Source of the DNA: CAVXTT01 sp963764685 | GTDB taxonomy: Bacteria > Bacteroidota > Ignavibacteria > Ignavibacteriales > Ignavibacteriaceae | Direction of reading: 5' to 3' | DNA: 64,000 nucleotides | Assembly: GCA_963764685.1 (NCBI GenBank) | Contig: CAVXTT010000017.1 | Location: 251,663-315,662 of the forward strand | Shown: positions 9,589-18,734 of the stretch, piece by piece | How the letters are laid out: the number at the start of each line of letters is the position of its first letter | How positions within the stretch are numbered: position 1 is the first letter of the stretch | Notes under the pieces: generated by a model | The model's input: only the letters and a program-made list of their open reading frames with translations | The model's database searches: none | What the model was told of the DNA's origin: nothing | Made by a program: the position numbers and the translations under genes

Positions 9589-11145
9589 ATGCCAAAAGAT
9601 AAAAAGTGCGTTCTGGTTATTGATGATGATCAAATAATCCAGGAGCTCCTTAAATTTCATCTGGAAAGAGAACACTATAAGGTCGTCCAAGCCTACAATT
9701 CTGAAGAAGGATTTTATGTCCTTAACAACAATAAAGTAGATCTTGTTCTTTGTGATATTGTAATGGATGGTATGGATGGACTTGAGTTCTGTAAAAAAGC
9801 CAGGGAAGATCAGCAATACCGCCCCCTACCATTTATTTTTATTACAACCAGAACTTCTTTTACCGATAAAGTCAAAGCTTTGGAAGCAGGTGGAGATGAT
9901 CTGGTTACAAAGCCGCTCGATTTTTTCGAATTGCTGCTCAAGATCCAAACTCTTATAAAGAGATCCGATATATATAAAGCCTATGGAATAAAGAAAGAAC
10001 TTGGTCAGTTCTCTGCTGATGATCCCGAAAAAATCCTCCTTGTAGATGATGATCCCGTATTTACTAAACAGTTAAGTTTTGCATTAAAACAAGACGGGCT
10101 TAATTGTATGACTGCTCATTCGGCGTCAGAAGCCTATAATCTTGCCGTTAATTTAAGACCTGACCTTATTGTATCAGACATTCTTATGCCTGAAATTGAC
10201 GGATATGCATTCAGAAAAATGCTTTCAGAAGATCCGGAACTCCATAGCGTACCTTTTATCTTTCTTACTTCCAAGGAGGGGGAGGATAGTATCCTTGAAG
10301 GGTTTAACTATAATGTTGTTGATTATATTTTAAAAACCGCTGGACCAAAAGTAATCTCGGCAAAAGTTGAAGCCATTATTAAGAGTCTGACTGCTGAGCG
10401 TAAGAAAGTAGTCAGAGAGATAAGCAATGCTGCAGAAGCTTTGAGGATTAAAATTGTTGCCGACCAGGTTCCTGAATTTGAAGGCTACTTAATTACACAA
10501 TGGCACAATGAATATAAGGGAATTCCCGGGGGTGATTTTATTGATTACCTTCATCTCGATGAGAATACCCTGGCGATTATTCTCGGTGATGTAATGGGCA
10601 AAAAATGGGGGGCCTGGTATTTTGCATTCGCATACGCCGCATATATCAGGAGCAATATCAGGAGTGTAATGCAGAGTGATACCAGACCATCACCCGCATC
10701 GGTTCTAAAGCAGGTAAATAAATGTGTCTATGAAGATGCCCGAATCAGTGAGATCTTTGCAGCAATTTCTATGCTTATAATTGATAAATCAAAACATACT
10801 ATTAAATATAGCGGGGCTGGGGATATACCCTTATTTGTTCAGACATATGGGTCTATAAATAAGATTTATTCAGAAGGAGTTTTTCTTGGCCTTACTGATG
10901 AAGGAAATTATCACGACCGCGAAATTAAAATGGATATCGGTGATAAACTTTATCTGCTAACAGATGGTATTCTTGAAACCAGGAATGCTTTAGGTGACCA
11001 ATATGGAAACCGTTTGCAGGAATTATTGGGGAACTTACATTCGGATGAGAACGGTTTAGAAAAGATGAAGGAAGATTTTATGCTTTTCTCAGGTGGGCGC
11101 GCTGAAGATGATATCAGTATTATTTGCCTGAATCGAAAAAGCTGA
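9589..11145 (+). CDS. REC-REC-PP2C (SpoIIE/RsbU-like) serine phosphatase
   Basis: 518 residues: a first receiver domain (about 7-125, Asp56 in DLVLCDIVMDG), a second receiver (about 145-265, Asp in DLIVSDILMP) and a SpoIIE-type PP2C phosphatase domain (about 295-518). The phosphatase metal-binding aspartates lie in GGDFIDYLHL, ILGDVMG, LLTDGILET and EDDISIICL. It should dephosphorylate the STAS protein encoded directly upstream when its receivers are phosphorylated. The second receiver lacks the usual conserved Lys-Pro pair (YILKTAGPK in its place), so it may be tuned differently. The ATG follows the preceding TAA without a gap. Confidence 0.93.
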   Translation: MPKDKKCVLVIDDDQIIQELLKFHLEREHYKVVQAYNSEEGFYVLNNNKVDLVLCDIVMDGMDGLEFCKKAREDQQYRPLPFIFITTRTSFTDKVKALEAGGDDLVTKPLDFFELLLKIQTLIKRSDIYKAYGIKKELGQFSADDPEKILLVDDDPVFTKQLSFALKQDGLNCMTAHSASEAYNLAVNLRPDLIVSDILMPEIDGYAFRKMLSEDPELHSVPFIFLTSKEGEDSILEGFNYNVVDYILKTAGPKVISAKVEAIIKSLTAERKKVVREISNAAEALRIKIVADQVPEFEGYLITQWHNEYKGIPGGDFIDYLHLDENTLAIILGDVMGKKWGAWYFAFAYAAYIRSNIRSVMQSDTRPSPASVLKQVNKCVYEDARISEIFAAISMLIIDKSKHTIKYSGAGDIPLFVQTYGSINKIYSEGVFLGLTDEGNYHDREIKMDIGDKLYLLTDGILETRNALGDQYGNRLQELLGNLHSDENGLEKMKEDFMLFSGGRAEDDISIICLNRKS

Positions 11146-11148
11146 AGA

Positions 11149-12225
11149 TTATTCAGCGCTGAACTGAAGCTTTTCAGTTCTGTCAGCTAATTTTAACTGT
11201 TCTATTAAATTATCCAGATTACCTTCAATCAGTGAAGAAAGATTATATAACGTCAATCCGATTCTGTGGTCCGTCACCCTGTTCTGCGGAAAATTATATG
11301 TTCTTATTTTATCGCTCCTGTCACCGCTTTTAACCATAATTTTTCTTTGTTCCGATATACTATCATTATGTTCTTTCAGCTTCAAATCATATAATCTTGC
11401 GCGGAGAACCTTCATTGCTTTCTGTCTGTTCTTGAGCTGGGATCTTTCATCCTGACATTGAACAACAATTCCTGTTGGGATATGCGTAAGTCTTACCGCA
11501 GTTTCTACTTTATTAACGTTCTGTCCGCCAGCTCCCCCCGAACGAAAAATATCTATTCTGACATCTGAAGGATTAATATCGATTTGTACATCTTCAACTT
11601 CAGGCAGCACGGCAACAGATGCAGCAGAAGTATGAACCCTGCCACTGCCTTCAGTTTCAGGAACACGCTGAACCCTATGAACCCCGGATTCGAATTTTAG
11701 AGTCCCGTAAACATTATTCCCGCTGATAGAAAACACAACTTCCTTTATTCCCCCTAAACCAGTATCATTTAAATCTATGATCTCTGTAGCCCATCCTCTT
11801 AGTTCAGCATAGCGTGTATACATTCTGAAAAGATCAGCAGCAAAAAGAGCTGCTTCTTCACCCCCGGTACCTGCCCTTATTTCCATTATCACATTTCTAT
11901 TGTCGTTTGGATCTTTAGGAAGCAAAAGCATTTTTATTGATTCTTCCATCTCCGATTTTTTATTCCTAAGTAATTCCAGTTCCTCTTCTGCAAGATGAAT
12001 CAATTCTCTATCATTTACTGCTGCAATTACCTCCTCGTTACCCTCAATATTCTTTAACAGAGTTTGATACTTCTCGTAAGCATTAATTATAGGCTCAAGT
12101 TCGGTTCTTTCACGGCTAAGTTTCACAAGCTTTTCCCTGTCACTCAGGTAAGAAGGATCCGATAGTTGTTCATTTATTCGGTTAAACCTTTGCTTTATTT
12201 TCTCTAGTTTCTCTTGTAGATTCAT
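11149..12225 (-). CDS. prfA: Peptide chain release factor 1
   Basis: 358 residues, the usual RF1 length. It recognises UAA and UAG in the ribosomal A site and triggers peptide release. The catalytic GGQ is seen in SGGAGGQNVNKVETAVR. The codon-recognition loop reads QRVPETEGSGRVHTSA, which has the P-x-T pattern of RF1, not the SPF of RF2. The N-terminal helical domain begins MNLQEKLEKIKQRF. It converges on the PP2C gene, with only three bases between the stops. The usual partner gene prmC is not adjacent. Confidence 0.97.
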   Translation of the reverse strand: MNLQEKLEKIKQRFNRINEQLSDPSYLSDREKLVKLSRERTELEPIINAYEKYQTLLKNIEGNEEVIAAVNDRELIHLAEEELELLRNKKSEMEESIKMLLLPKDPNDNRNVIMEIRAGTGGEEAALFAADLFRMYTRYAELRGWATEIIDLNDTGLGGIKEVVFSISGNNVYGTLKFESGVHRVQRVPETEGSGRVHTSAASVAVLPEVEDVQIDINPSDVRIDIFRSGGAGGQNVNKVETAVRLTHIPTGIVVQCQDERSQLKNRQKAMKVLRARLYDLKLKEHNDSISEQRKIMVKSGDRSDKIRTYNFPQNRVTDHRIGLTLYNLSSLIEGNLDNLIEQLKLADRTEKLQFSAE

Positions 12226-12523
12226 AATTTCTAATACAAATAAAACTCAAATATAATAATGAAACACTGGAATGTAACCTATTAAAGGTATGCCCGAGGT
12301 GATTGAAATATGCTTTCCTAAAGGATATGGATAGCTCGGATTGATGGGGGATAGAGCTCGTGTGCGCCTGGTGTAAGTTCAAAAGACTAAAAAATCAGGT
12401 CCTGAACAAATTTCGATGAATAAGATCCTTCAAAAACAGGTTGCTTTGATATTACTAACAACAGAATTCGCATACTTTTGTATTTTCGGTTAGATAGAAT
12501 TGCTTAAGACGGATTTTTAACAG

Positions 12524-15130
12524 ATGGTTTTGCGGATGGCTGATGATTTAAAATTTACAGTTCAAAATGTGCTGATCGAACCTGTTTTCAATAATATTCA
12601 TAAGTTTTCAGAGTTATTTTTAAGAATTAACTACGACGGCACTATTCTGGATATAACTGCCAATAGTAGTTATGAGCTTTATGTGCCGGATAAGCACATT
12701 ATTGGGAAAAAAATCAGAGATATCCTACCGGAGAAAATTCATGACAAGATAGATGAAGCAGTCTTCCAGTCCCTCGGCAAAAACAGAGTAAAAGTTTTTG
12801 AGTATTCAACCGGGATCAATGACGGTATAAAATACTATAAAGCTAAATTTTTCCCTTCAATAAATAAACAGGTTATCGTAATAATAAATGAGATAACCAA
12901 AAGCAAGAGGACAGTAAAAGCTCTTAAACAATCTGAGAATAAACTACGGATTATCTGGGAAAATTCTAAAGAAGGTATGCGGTTAATAAACAGCAGAGGT
13001 GCAATCGTAGCGGTAAATAATGCATACTGTAAAATGTTTGAAATGGAGGAGTCAGAGCTTATCGGGAAACCCTTCAATATTATCTATAGAAAATTAAAAA
13101 GCGGAAGCCTGGATGAATCTCATAAATTATTCAGACAGAGATTCACTTCGCATTCAATTGAAAACTTCCTTGAATTGAAGGTTGTTCTTAAAAATGAAAA
13201 ATCATTATTTCTGGAAATAGTAAATACATTTATTGAAGGAAATGAAGAAGGTCAGGGAGAAATGCTGCTTTCAATCTTCAGGGATATAACCGAGAGGAAA
13301 AAATCAGAGGAAGCAACAGCTTCACTTGCCGCTATAGTTGATTCTTCTAATGATGCAATAATAGGATGCACATTAAATGGGATTATTGATAACTGGAACT
13401 ATTCTGCTGAAAAACTCTATGGTTTCACTAAAGAGGAAATAAGTGGAAATTCCTTTCTCAGAATTAATCCTGATATGGACGTCCGGGAATTCAGGCAAAT
13501 ACTGGAAAATATAAAAAACCATGAATTGTTCGAGCATTATGAAACTTTTGGTTTAAAAAAGAATGGTTCTAAATTCCTTACTTCAGTGACGATATCACCA
13601 ATAAAAAATATAGAAAAAGTTGTTACAGGATTTTCTGCTATTGTAAGGGATATAACTGAACGAAAAAAAGCGGAAGTGATTTTAAGGGAAAGTGAAGAAA
13701 AATATAGGACACTTATTGAAACTTCTCCTGATGCTATCGCTCTTTTTGATCTGCAAGGCAATCTGATAATGGGCAATATTCAGGTAGCTAAGACTTTTGG
13801 CTTCAGAAGTACTTTGGAATTTGCAAGATTAAATATTCTTGGAATGATAAGCGAGGAGGACAGAAAGCGTTTACTCGTACACGCTAAACAACTAGAAATA
13901 ATTGGCACTTTGAAAAATGTTCATTATAATCTTCTGAAAAAAAATGGGGAAGCCTTTTCAGCTGAGATAAGCGCTTCATTAATAAATGATGATTTGGGTG
14001 CTCCTAAAGCAGTAATATGTGTACTCCGCGATATCACTGAAAGAATAAATTCTGAGCTGGCACTGAAAAGATCTGAAGAACAATTCAGATCAATTTGGGA
14101 GAATTCGGGAGAAGGAATGTGTCTAAGTGATCCCGACGGAAAAATTATTGCAGTGAATAGCGCATATTGCACATTGGCAGGATTGGTAGAAGAAGAAATT
14201 ATCGGGCGTTATTTTTACGAATTATATAATGAAAATGCAGCAGCCGAGAAAGAAAGGTACAGGCAGATATTTTTAGAACCGTCCATCCGAAAATCCCATC
14301 AGGCACAATATGCTTTTATCTCAGGAAAAACACTTGATCTTTATATTACCTATTCTGTTATCAACCAGGAGCAAAATCCGGTTCTGCTCTCAATTTTTCA
14401 TGATTTAACAGAAACAAAGAAATCCGAAAAAGAATTAAGAAAATCCGAAAAGCTTGCAGCTATAGGAAAAATGGCTGCTTATCTTGCGCACGAAATTAAG
14501 ACTCCGCTGGCTTCCATTAAAATAAATATCGATATGATGAGTAAAACTTTATCCTTACCAAAAGATAAGCAAAGAAGTTTCAGCATAATTCAGAAGGAAG
14601 TTAAACGTCTTCATAATCTTTTAAAGAATGTGCTTCAGTTTTCTAGACAGGTCGATCTGGTTTTTATGGATATAAATCTTTATAACCTCGTGAATAGTAT
14701 TCAGCAGCTTTTTGAGCAAGTACTGCTTCAGAATCAAATTATATTTGTGAACAGGATCCCGGAAGATATTTCAATAATTGGCGATCAGCAAAAACTGTTG
14801 ACGGTATTTTCACATCTCATAGAAAATGCGGTGGAAGCTTTACCTAAACGGGGGAGGATAGAGTTATTCTCAAATAAACTGGAAGATCAGAAAAAGGTTG
14901 AGGTTTATGTGAAGGATACGGGCGGCGGAATACAGAATACAAACCTGGTATTTGAACCTTTTTATACGACAAAACATTCTGGGACAGGACTTGGTCTATC
15001 AATTGCGCAGAAAATAATAGAACAGCATAATGGAACTATTGAAATTTATTCCTCTGTTCCGGGCGAAACCGTTTTTAAAATAGAATTAAATATGAGCAGG
15101 AAAAAAAATGGATACGATCCTAATAATTGA
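12524..15130 (+). CDS. Multi-PAS soluble sensor histidine kinase (NtrB-like)
   Basis: 868 residues with no membrane helix. About five PAS domains occupy residues 15-635, several ending in DITERKKSE linkers. A HisKA domain follows (AHEIKTPLASIKIN, phosphoacceptor His), then a HATPase domain (N box HLIENAVEALP, G1 VKDTGGGIQ, G2 GTGLGLSIAQKI). The second and fifth PAS domains resemble each other (WENSKEGM and WENSGEGM), which suggests internal duplication. A cytoplasmic PAS sensor would read redox state, a ligand or an internal signal. It overlaps the next gene by 23 bases, making that sigma-54 activator its probable partner. The ATG at 12524 has only a weak ribosome site. Confidence 0.93.
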   Translation: MVLRMADDLKFTVQNVLIEPVFNNIHKFSELFLRINYDGTILDITANSSYELYVPDKHIIGKKIRDILPEKIHDKIDEAVFQSLGKNRVKVFEYSTGINDGIKYYKAKFFPSINKQVIVIINEITKSKRTVKALKQSENKLRIIWENSKEGMRLINSRGAIVAVNNAYCKMFEMEESELIGKPFNIIYRKLKSGSLDESHKLFRQRFTSHSIENFLELKVVLKNEKSLFLEIVNTFIEGNEEGQGEMLLSIFRDITERKKSEEATASLAAIVDSSNDAIIGCTLNGIIDNWNYSAEKLYGFTKEEISGNSFLRINPDMDVREFRQILENIKNHELFEHYETFGLKKNGSKFLTSVTISPIKNIEKVVTGFSAIVRDITERKKAEVILRESEEKYRTLIETSPDAIALFDLQGNLIMGNIQVAKTFGFRSTLEFARLNILGMISEEDRKRLLVHAKQLEIIGTLKNVHYNLLKKNGEAFSAEISASLINDDLGAPKAVICVLRDITERINSELALKRSEEQFRSIWENSGEGMCLSDPDGKIIAVNSAYCTLAGLVEEEIIGRYFYELYNENAAAEKERYRQIFLEPSIRKSHQAQYAFISGKTLDLYITYSVINQEQNPVLLSIFHDLTETKKSEKELRKSEKLAAIGKMAAYLAHEIKTPLASIKINIDMMSKTLSLPKDKQRSFSIIQKEVKRLHNLLKNVLQFSRQVDLVFMDINLYNLVNSIQQLFEQVLLQNQIIFVNRIPEDISIIGDQQKLLTVFSHLIENAVEALPKRGRIELFSNKLEDQKKVEVYVKDTGGGIQNTNLVFEPFYTTKHSGTGLGLSIAQKIIEQHNGTIEIYSSVPGETVFKIELNMSRKKNGYDPNN

Positions 15131-16457
15131 TGATGATGAATCATTCGGTGAGAGTATTGAAATGTTTTTTAAAGATCATGGATTTTCTACCAGACGTGCA
15201 ACTGATGGACAAAGCGGGGTAGAGCTTATGGAGAAAATTCATCCCGATATTATCTTAACTGACCTTAAGATGCCGTTACTTGACGGGATGGAAGTGCTTC
15301 AGCGCGTTAAGGAATTTGATGAAAACCTTCCCGTCATTATGATTACAGGTTTTGATGACATGGAAACAACAATTAAAGCTATGCAGCTCGGTGCTTATGA
15401 CTACATAGAAAAAACTTTTGAACTAGATCGTATTAAAGCAGTTGTAAAGCGTGCAGTTGAGAGTAAGAAACTTAGCGAAAAACTGGTAATTGTATCAGGG
15501 GAATCAAATGAATACAGGGTTGAAAACAGTTTTATCGGAAAAACTCCCGAAATGAAGGAAATTCTTAAAAAAATCGGTAAGATTTCAGGTACCCGGGTTA
15601 ATGTTCTTATTCAGGGTGAAAGCGGAACCGGCAAAGAACTTATATGCAGGATTATACATTATATAGGGATTACGCACGATTACCCATTCATTGCTGTTAA
15701 TTGTACTGCTCTATCGGAATCACTTCTTGAAAGTGAATTATTTGGTCATGTTAAAGGATCATTCACCGGGGCTATCCGGGATAAAAAAGGTAAGTTCGAA
15801 CTTGCAGGAGATGGGACAATATTTCTTGATGAGATTTCGGAAATATCTCCGAATCTTCAGGTAAAATTATTAAGGGTTCTGCAGGAACGTGAATTTGAAA
15901 GAGTCGGAGGGGAGTTTTCAATTCCAATGATGGCAAGAGTGATCGCTGCAAGCAATAAAAATCTTCAGGAGCTGGTAGAAAAAGGTAACTTCAGGGAGGA
16001 TCTTTATTATCGCTTGAAGGTCTTTACAATTGATGTCCCTCCATTGAGAAAACGGAAGGAAGATATTCCCAGTCTCGTCGTTCATTTTCTCAAAAAAATT
16101 AATAAGGAATTACATAAGAGTGTTTATAAAATTCCTTTTGAAGTAATGGAGCTGCTCCAGAATTACGATTGGGTAGGAAATGTCAGAGAATTGGAAAATA
16201 CACTACTTCAAGCCGTAGTACTTTCGAAAGGTGATGTATTAGAGAAAGAATTTATTTTGTTGAGCAGAGCTGTGGTAAGCAGCAGCAATGGCAATACAGA
16301 TCGTACTAAGCTAAGTATAGCTGAGGTGGAGAAAGAACACATCAGGCTTGTACTTAATAACTGCAACTGGGATAAACAACAGGCCAGCAAGGTATTGGGA
16401 ATTGCAAAAACCACGCTTTACAATAAAATTGAATATTATGGATTAAGAGAAGATTAA
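15108..16457 (+). CDS. Sigma-54-dependent response regulator (NtrC family), partner of the upstream kinase
   Basis: 449 residues: a receiver domain with Asp52 (DIILTDLKMP), an AAA+ domain with Walker A GESGTGKE, sigma-54 loop GSFTGA and Walker B GTIFLDEISE, and a Fis-type helix-turn-helix (KVLGIAKTTLYNKIEYYG). The receiver has K-T in place of the common K-P near the switch lysine. The reading frame overlaps the kinase gene, as in PrsK/PrsR-like and NtrB/NtrC-like pairs. Possible -24/-12 promoters lie directly downstream, before the next lipoprotein gene and before cheW, and another lies further on at 30018. These are the obvious candidate targets. Confidence 0.95.
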   Translation: MDTILIIDDDESFGESIEMFFKDHGFSTRRATDGQSGVELMEKIHPDIILTDLKMPLLDGMEVLQRVKEFDENLPVIMITGFDDMETTIKAMQLGAYDYIEKTFELDRIKAVVKRAVESKKLSEKLVIVSGESNEYRVENSFIGKTPEMKEILKKIGKISGTRVNVLIQGESGTGKELICRIIHYIGITHDYPFIAVNCTALSESLLESELFGHVKGSFTGAIRDKKGKFELAGDGTIFLDEISEISPNLQVKLLRVLQEREFERVGGEFSIPMMARVIAASNKNLQELVEKGNFREDLYYRLKVFTIDVPPLRKRKEDIPSLVVHFLKKINKELHKSVYKIPFEVMELLQNYDWVGNVRELENTLLQAVVLSKGDVLEKEFILLSRAVVSSSNGNTDRTKLSIAEVEKEHIRLVLNNCNWDKQQASKVLGIAKTTLYNKIEYYGLRED

Positions 16458-16500
16458 TCTTATACAATTTCTGTGCGAACATTAATCTTTTTTTGAAATC

Positions 16501-16585
16501 ACAGTTCAAAAATTGAACTGCCTTATCATCAATTGCCCTCATAAAGTCAATTTTGGTAAAAATAATAAATGGCATCTAAGTTGTT
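16501..16585 (+). promoter_or_regulatory. Candidate sigma-54 promoter with upstream palindrome
   Basis: TGGCATCTAAGTTGTT at 16570-16585 matches the -24/-12 layout (TGGCA, six bases, TTG). Upstream, at about 16504-16520, is the perfect palindrome AGTTCAA-AAA-TTGAACT, a plausible binding site for a dimeric activator. The lipoprotein ATG lies at 16624 with AGGAG-type sequence in front. The call rests on sequence match alone. Confidence 0.6.
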
Positions 16586-16623
16586 CAATCTTCTAAACAC
16601 AGGAGATTAGGAAGGTTTATAAG

Positions 16624-17754
16624 ATGAAATCAATTTATACTGCATTAGTTATTTTAGTAATCATTACTTTGAGTGCTTGTAAATCACAGGAACCGGTTGC
16701 ACCTCAGGATCCTATTGGTACTTTAAAAGTAAAAGGTAAAGTCCTGTTAAATGGAGAACCCATTCAGGGGGCACTAGTTGCAATTGACGAAGTTTTGAAT
16801 TGGAAGAGTACCACAAGCTCCGATGGTTCTTTTGAGATTAATGGTGTATCCAACGGAAATCACATAATATCAGCAAAAAAAGAGCTGGAGGAAGGGAAAT
16901 TAGTTTTTCAATCCGCCAGTATAGTTACGGAAAATCCTGAAAATGACATCGGAACGTTAGATCTTCCTTTTCCAATTCATATGCAGCCGATAAATAATGT
17001 TCAGGTAGAAGCAGTACCGTTAAGCTGGGACAGAATTACAGGGGGGAATTTAATGGAATATAAAATCTACAGAAAGGACAGTCCCGGTCTTGATGAAACA
17101 ACAGGACAACTTATATATTCAACATCAAATATTGATGAAACTTCCTATACTGATACTGATTTCAGAACAGGCAGAACATATTACTATAGAGTTTTTGCTT
17201 ATCTTGAAAGTGGCAGATATACAGGAAGCAATATAGTAAGCACCACAATACCAGAAGTAAATATTGTGCTCAATGCCGATTTTGAAGAATCCGCAGCCGG
17301 CACTCTGCCTGACAATTGGGATCAGACACTCTCCGGAAATCCTCAATTCGACTACTTTGATGTAAGCTCTGAAAATGTTATTAGCGGCAGCTACAGTTTA
17401 AAAGTATCTTATATTGATTCCCTAGCCAACCCTCTTCCAGGATTTAACCCATGGGGCGGTTTAGTACAAACTATCAGTACAGCACATCTCAAAGCAGGTG
17501 AAGATTATACAATATCATTCTGGACAAGATCTGAGATAGGGAATATGCAGGTACGGTTGCTTAAAAATGGAAATTTTGATTTACCCGTAGTAAGCTATAT
17601 CATCCCGAATGATCCGGAATGGACAGAACATAGGGTTAATTTTAAAATAGATGCTGAAACTACATACCTTGATTTGTGGATAAATACCAGATCCGGATTT
17701 GCTTCAAATGGCCTGGTTAAGGGTTATATAGATAATCTAAAAATAATTAAATAA
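16624..17754 (+). CDS. Lipoprotein with carboxypeptidase-regulatory-like, FN3-like and carbohydrate-binding-like regions
   Basis: 376 residues with a lipoprotein signal peptide (lipobox near LSACK, Cys19). Residues about 35-105 form a carboxypeptidase D regulatory-like beta sandwich (KVKGKVLLNGEPIQGALVAI). Residues about 115-205 resemble fibronectin type III (YKIYRKD, RTYYYRVFAY). The C-terminal part (about 215-376) looks like a CBM4/9-type jelly roll (NADFEESAAGTLPDNWD ... YIDNLKIIK). A surface lipoprotein that binds polysaccharide is a reasonable inference. A paralogue of the same length and layout is encoded at 30076-31212. It is followed by an intrinsic terminator, so it is probably monocistronic. 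Confidence 0.82.
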   Translation: MKSIYTALVILVIITLSACKSQEPVAPQDPIGTLKVKGKVLLNGEPIQGALVAIDEVLNWKSTTSSDGSFEINGVSNGNHIISAKKELEEGKLVFQSASIVTENPENDIGTLDLPFPIHMQPINNVQVEAVPLSWDRITGGNLMEYKIYRKDSPGLDETTGQLIYSTSNIDETSYTDTDFRTGRTYYYRVFAYLESGRYTGSNIVSTTIPEVNIVLNADFEESAAGTLPDNWDQTLSGNPQFDYFDVSSENVISGSYSLKVSYIDSLANPLPGFNPWGGLVQTISTAHLKAGEDYTISFWTRSEIGNMQVRLLKNGNFDLPVVSYIIPNDPEWTEHRVNFKIDAETTYLDLWINTRSGFASNGLVKGYIDNLKIIK

Positions 17755-17775
17755 AAATCTGAGTTCATAACAGAT

Positions 17776-17815
17776 AAACCGGCATAATCAAAATGGTTAT
17801 GCCGGTTTTGTTTTA
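17776..17815 (+). terminator. Intrinsic terminator after the lipoprotein gene
   Basis: A 12-bp perfect stem (AAACCGGCATAA at 17776-17787 with its complement at 17797-17808) encloses a 9-base loop and runs into TTTTGTTTT. It separates the lipoprotein gene from the cheW promoter region. Confidence 0.9.
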
Positions 17816-17849
17816 AATAGGTTGATACCTGGATCAAATCAATGAATCA

Positions 17850-17944
17850 GAAATTGAACTGTTTATGCATTATTTGAATTTAAAAAAACCTATCGAAGGC
17901 ATTATAATCCAAAAATTAGATTATTCGTTGGCATTTTAATTGAA
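17850..17944 (+). promoter_or_regulatory. Candidate sigma-54 promoter before cheW
   Basis: TGGCATTTTAATTGAA at 17929-17944 fits TGGCA-N6-TTG. AAATTGAACTG at 17851-17861 repeats an 11-base word seen in the palindrome upstream of the previous lipoprotein gene. The -12 element overlaps the TTG at 17940, so if the promoter is used that TTG cannot start the protein and translation must begin further downstream. Confidence 0.55.
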
Positions 17945-17969
17945 TGAGGCTATTAAACAATTTAAGCAT

Positions 17970-18419
17970 ATGATAGATGAGACAACAATTGTGGAGAATA
18001 TGACAGGCCTGGTGATTTTTGAAGTTGCTAATCAGGAATTCTGTGTTGATATAAAGGACCTTTCAGCTATCCTGAATCCCGCAGGACTTAAACAAAAGAT
18101 TCCTGTAAATGCCGATGAGGAAATTAAGGTTAACATACATGAACAGGATATTCCTATTCTAAGTTTTAAAAAGATCTTCGGATTTAAGCAAAAGGAAAAT
18201 CATCTGGAAGATTTGCGTATCCTTATAGTTGAACTGAACAATAAAATATTCGGGCTAATGGTAGAAAAAGTAAAAGAGATTTTTACCGTAACCAGGGAGC
18301 TGAAAAAAAATATAAAATTTATTCCTCTTAAAGGGAAAGATAATTTGCTGGGGGTATTAAGATACGAGGGCAGATCTATTTATCTGCCTGATATTAACAA
18401 ACTAACGGTTGAGACTTAA
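17970..18419 (+). CDS. CheW-like coupling protein
   Basis: A CheW domain protein of about 140-160 residues. The fold is visible in LVIFEVANQEFCVDIKDL, IPILSFKKIFGF, LRILIVELNNKIFGLMVEKV and GVLRYEGRSIYLPDINKL. CheW proteins link chemoreceptors to a CheA kinase or act as regulatory docking modules. No receptor, CheA or CheR gene is in the window, so a classical chemotaxis role is not supported here. The frame is open from TTG 17940, but that codon overlaps a candidate -12 element. ATG 17970 or ATG 18000 (GTGGAG just upstream) are better starts. The next gene begins immediately after the stop. Confidence 0.82.
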   Translation: MIDETTIVENMTGLVIFEVANQEFCVDIKDLSAILNPAGLKQKIPVNADEEIKVNIHEQDIPILSFKKIFGFKQKENHLEDLRILIVELNNKIFGLMVEKVKEIFTVTRELKKNIKFIPLKGKDNLLGVLRYEGRSIYLPDINKLTVET

Positions 18420-18671
18420 GTGAGAATTATGATGGATAAAGAAGAAATACTGCTTAGCCTTAAGGATATCGAATTCGATGAAGCTGTCTCTTATCAAATG
18501 CACTCGCGAATGTTTGAAATATTGGGATACCTTTCAAACGTTAGTGAAGATAACCTGCCACCGGAGGAACAGGAGTATTTGGAACGGGTAAAGGAATTAG
18601 GTAAAGATTTGTTGAATGAGATGCATATAATACTTGATTATTATAAAAACCAGCAGCAGGCACAGTTTTAA
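18420..18671 (+). CDS. Small protein resembling a degenerate stand-alone HisKA dimerisation domain
   Basis: 83 residues (GTG 18420, or ATG at 18429 or 18432), all helical. The stretch SYQMHSRMFEILGYLSNV, then LPPEEQEYLERVKELGKDLL and ILDYYK, follows the pattern of a histidine-kinase HisKA helical hairpin (SHELRTPLNAILGY ... L..EQREYLERI...G..LL..INDILDLSK) at matching spacing. The position of the phosphoacceptor His holds Tyr, the usual Pro is Arg, and no ATPase domain is present. It could dock a response regulator or a kinase without phosphotransfer. This reading is my alignment by eye. It is translated directly after the CheW gene, so the two probably act together. Confidence 0.6.
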   Translation: MRIMMDKEEILLSLKDIEFDEAVSYQMHSRMFEILGYLSNVSEDNLPPEEQEYLERVKELGKDLLNEMHIILDYYKNQQQAQF

Positions 18672-18734
18672 AAAACAGATACCTTTAGAAGCATCTCAAA
18701 AAACAAATAAACAAAATTTGATTAAGGAACATTA

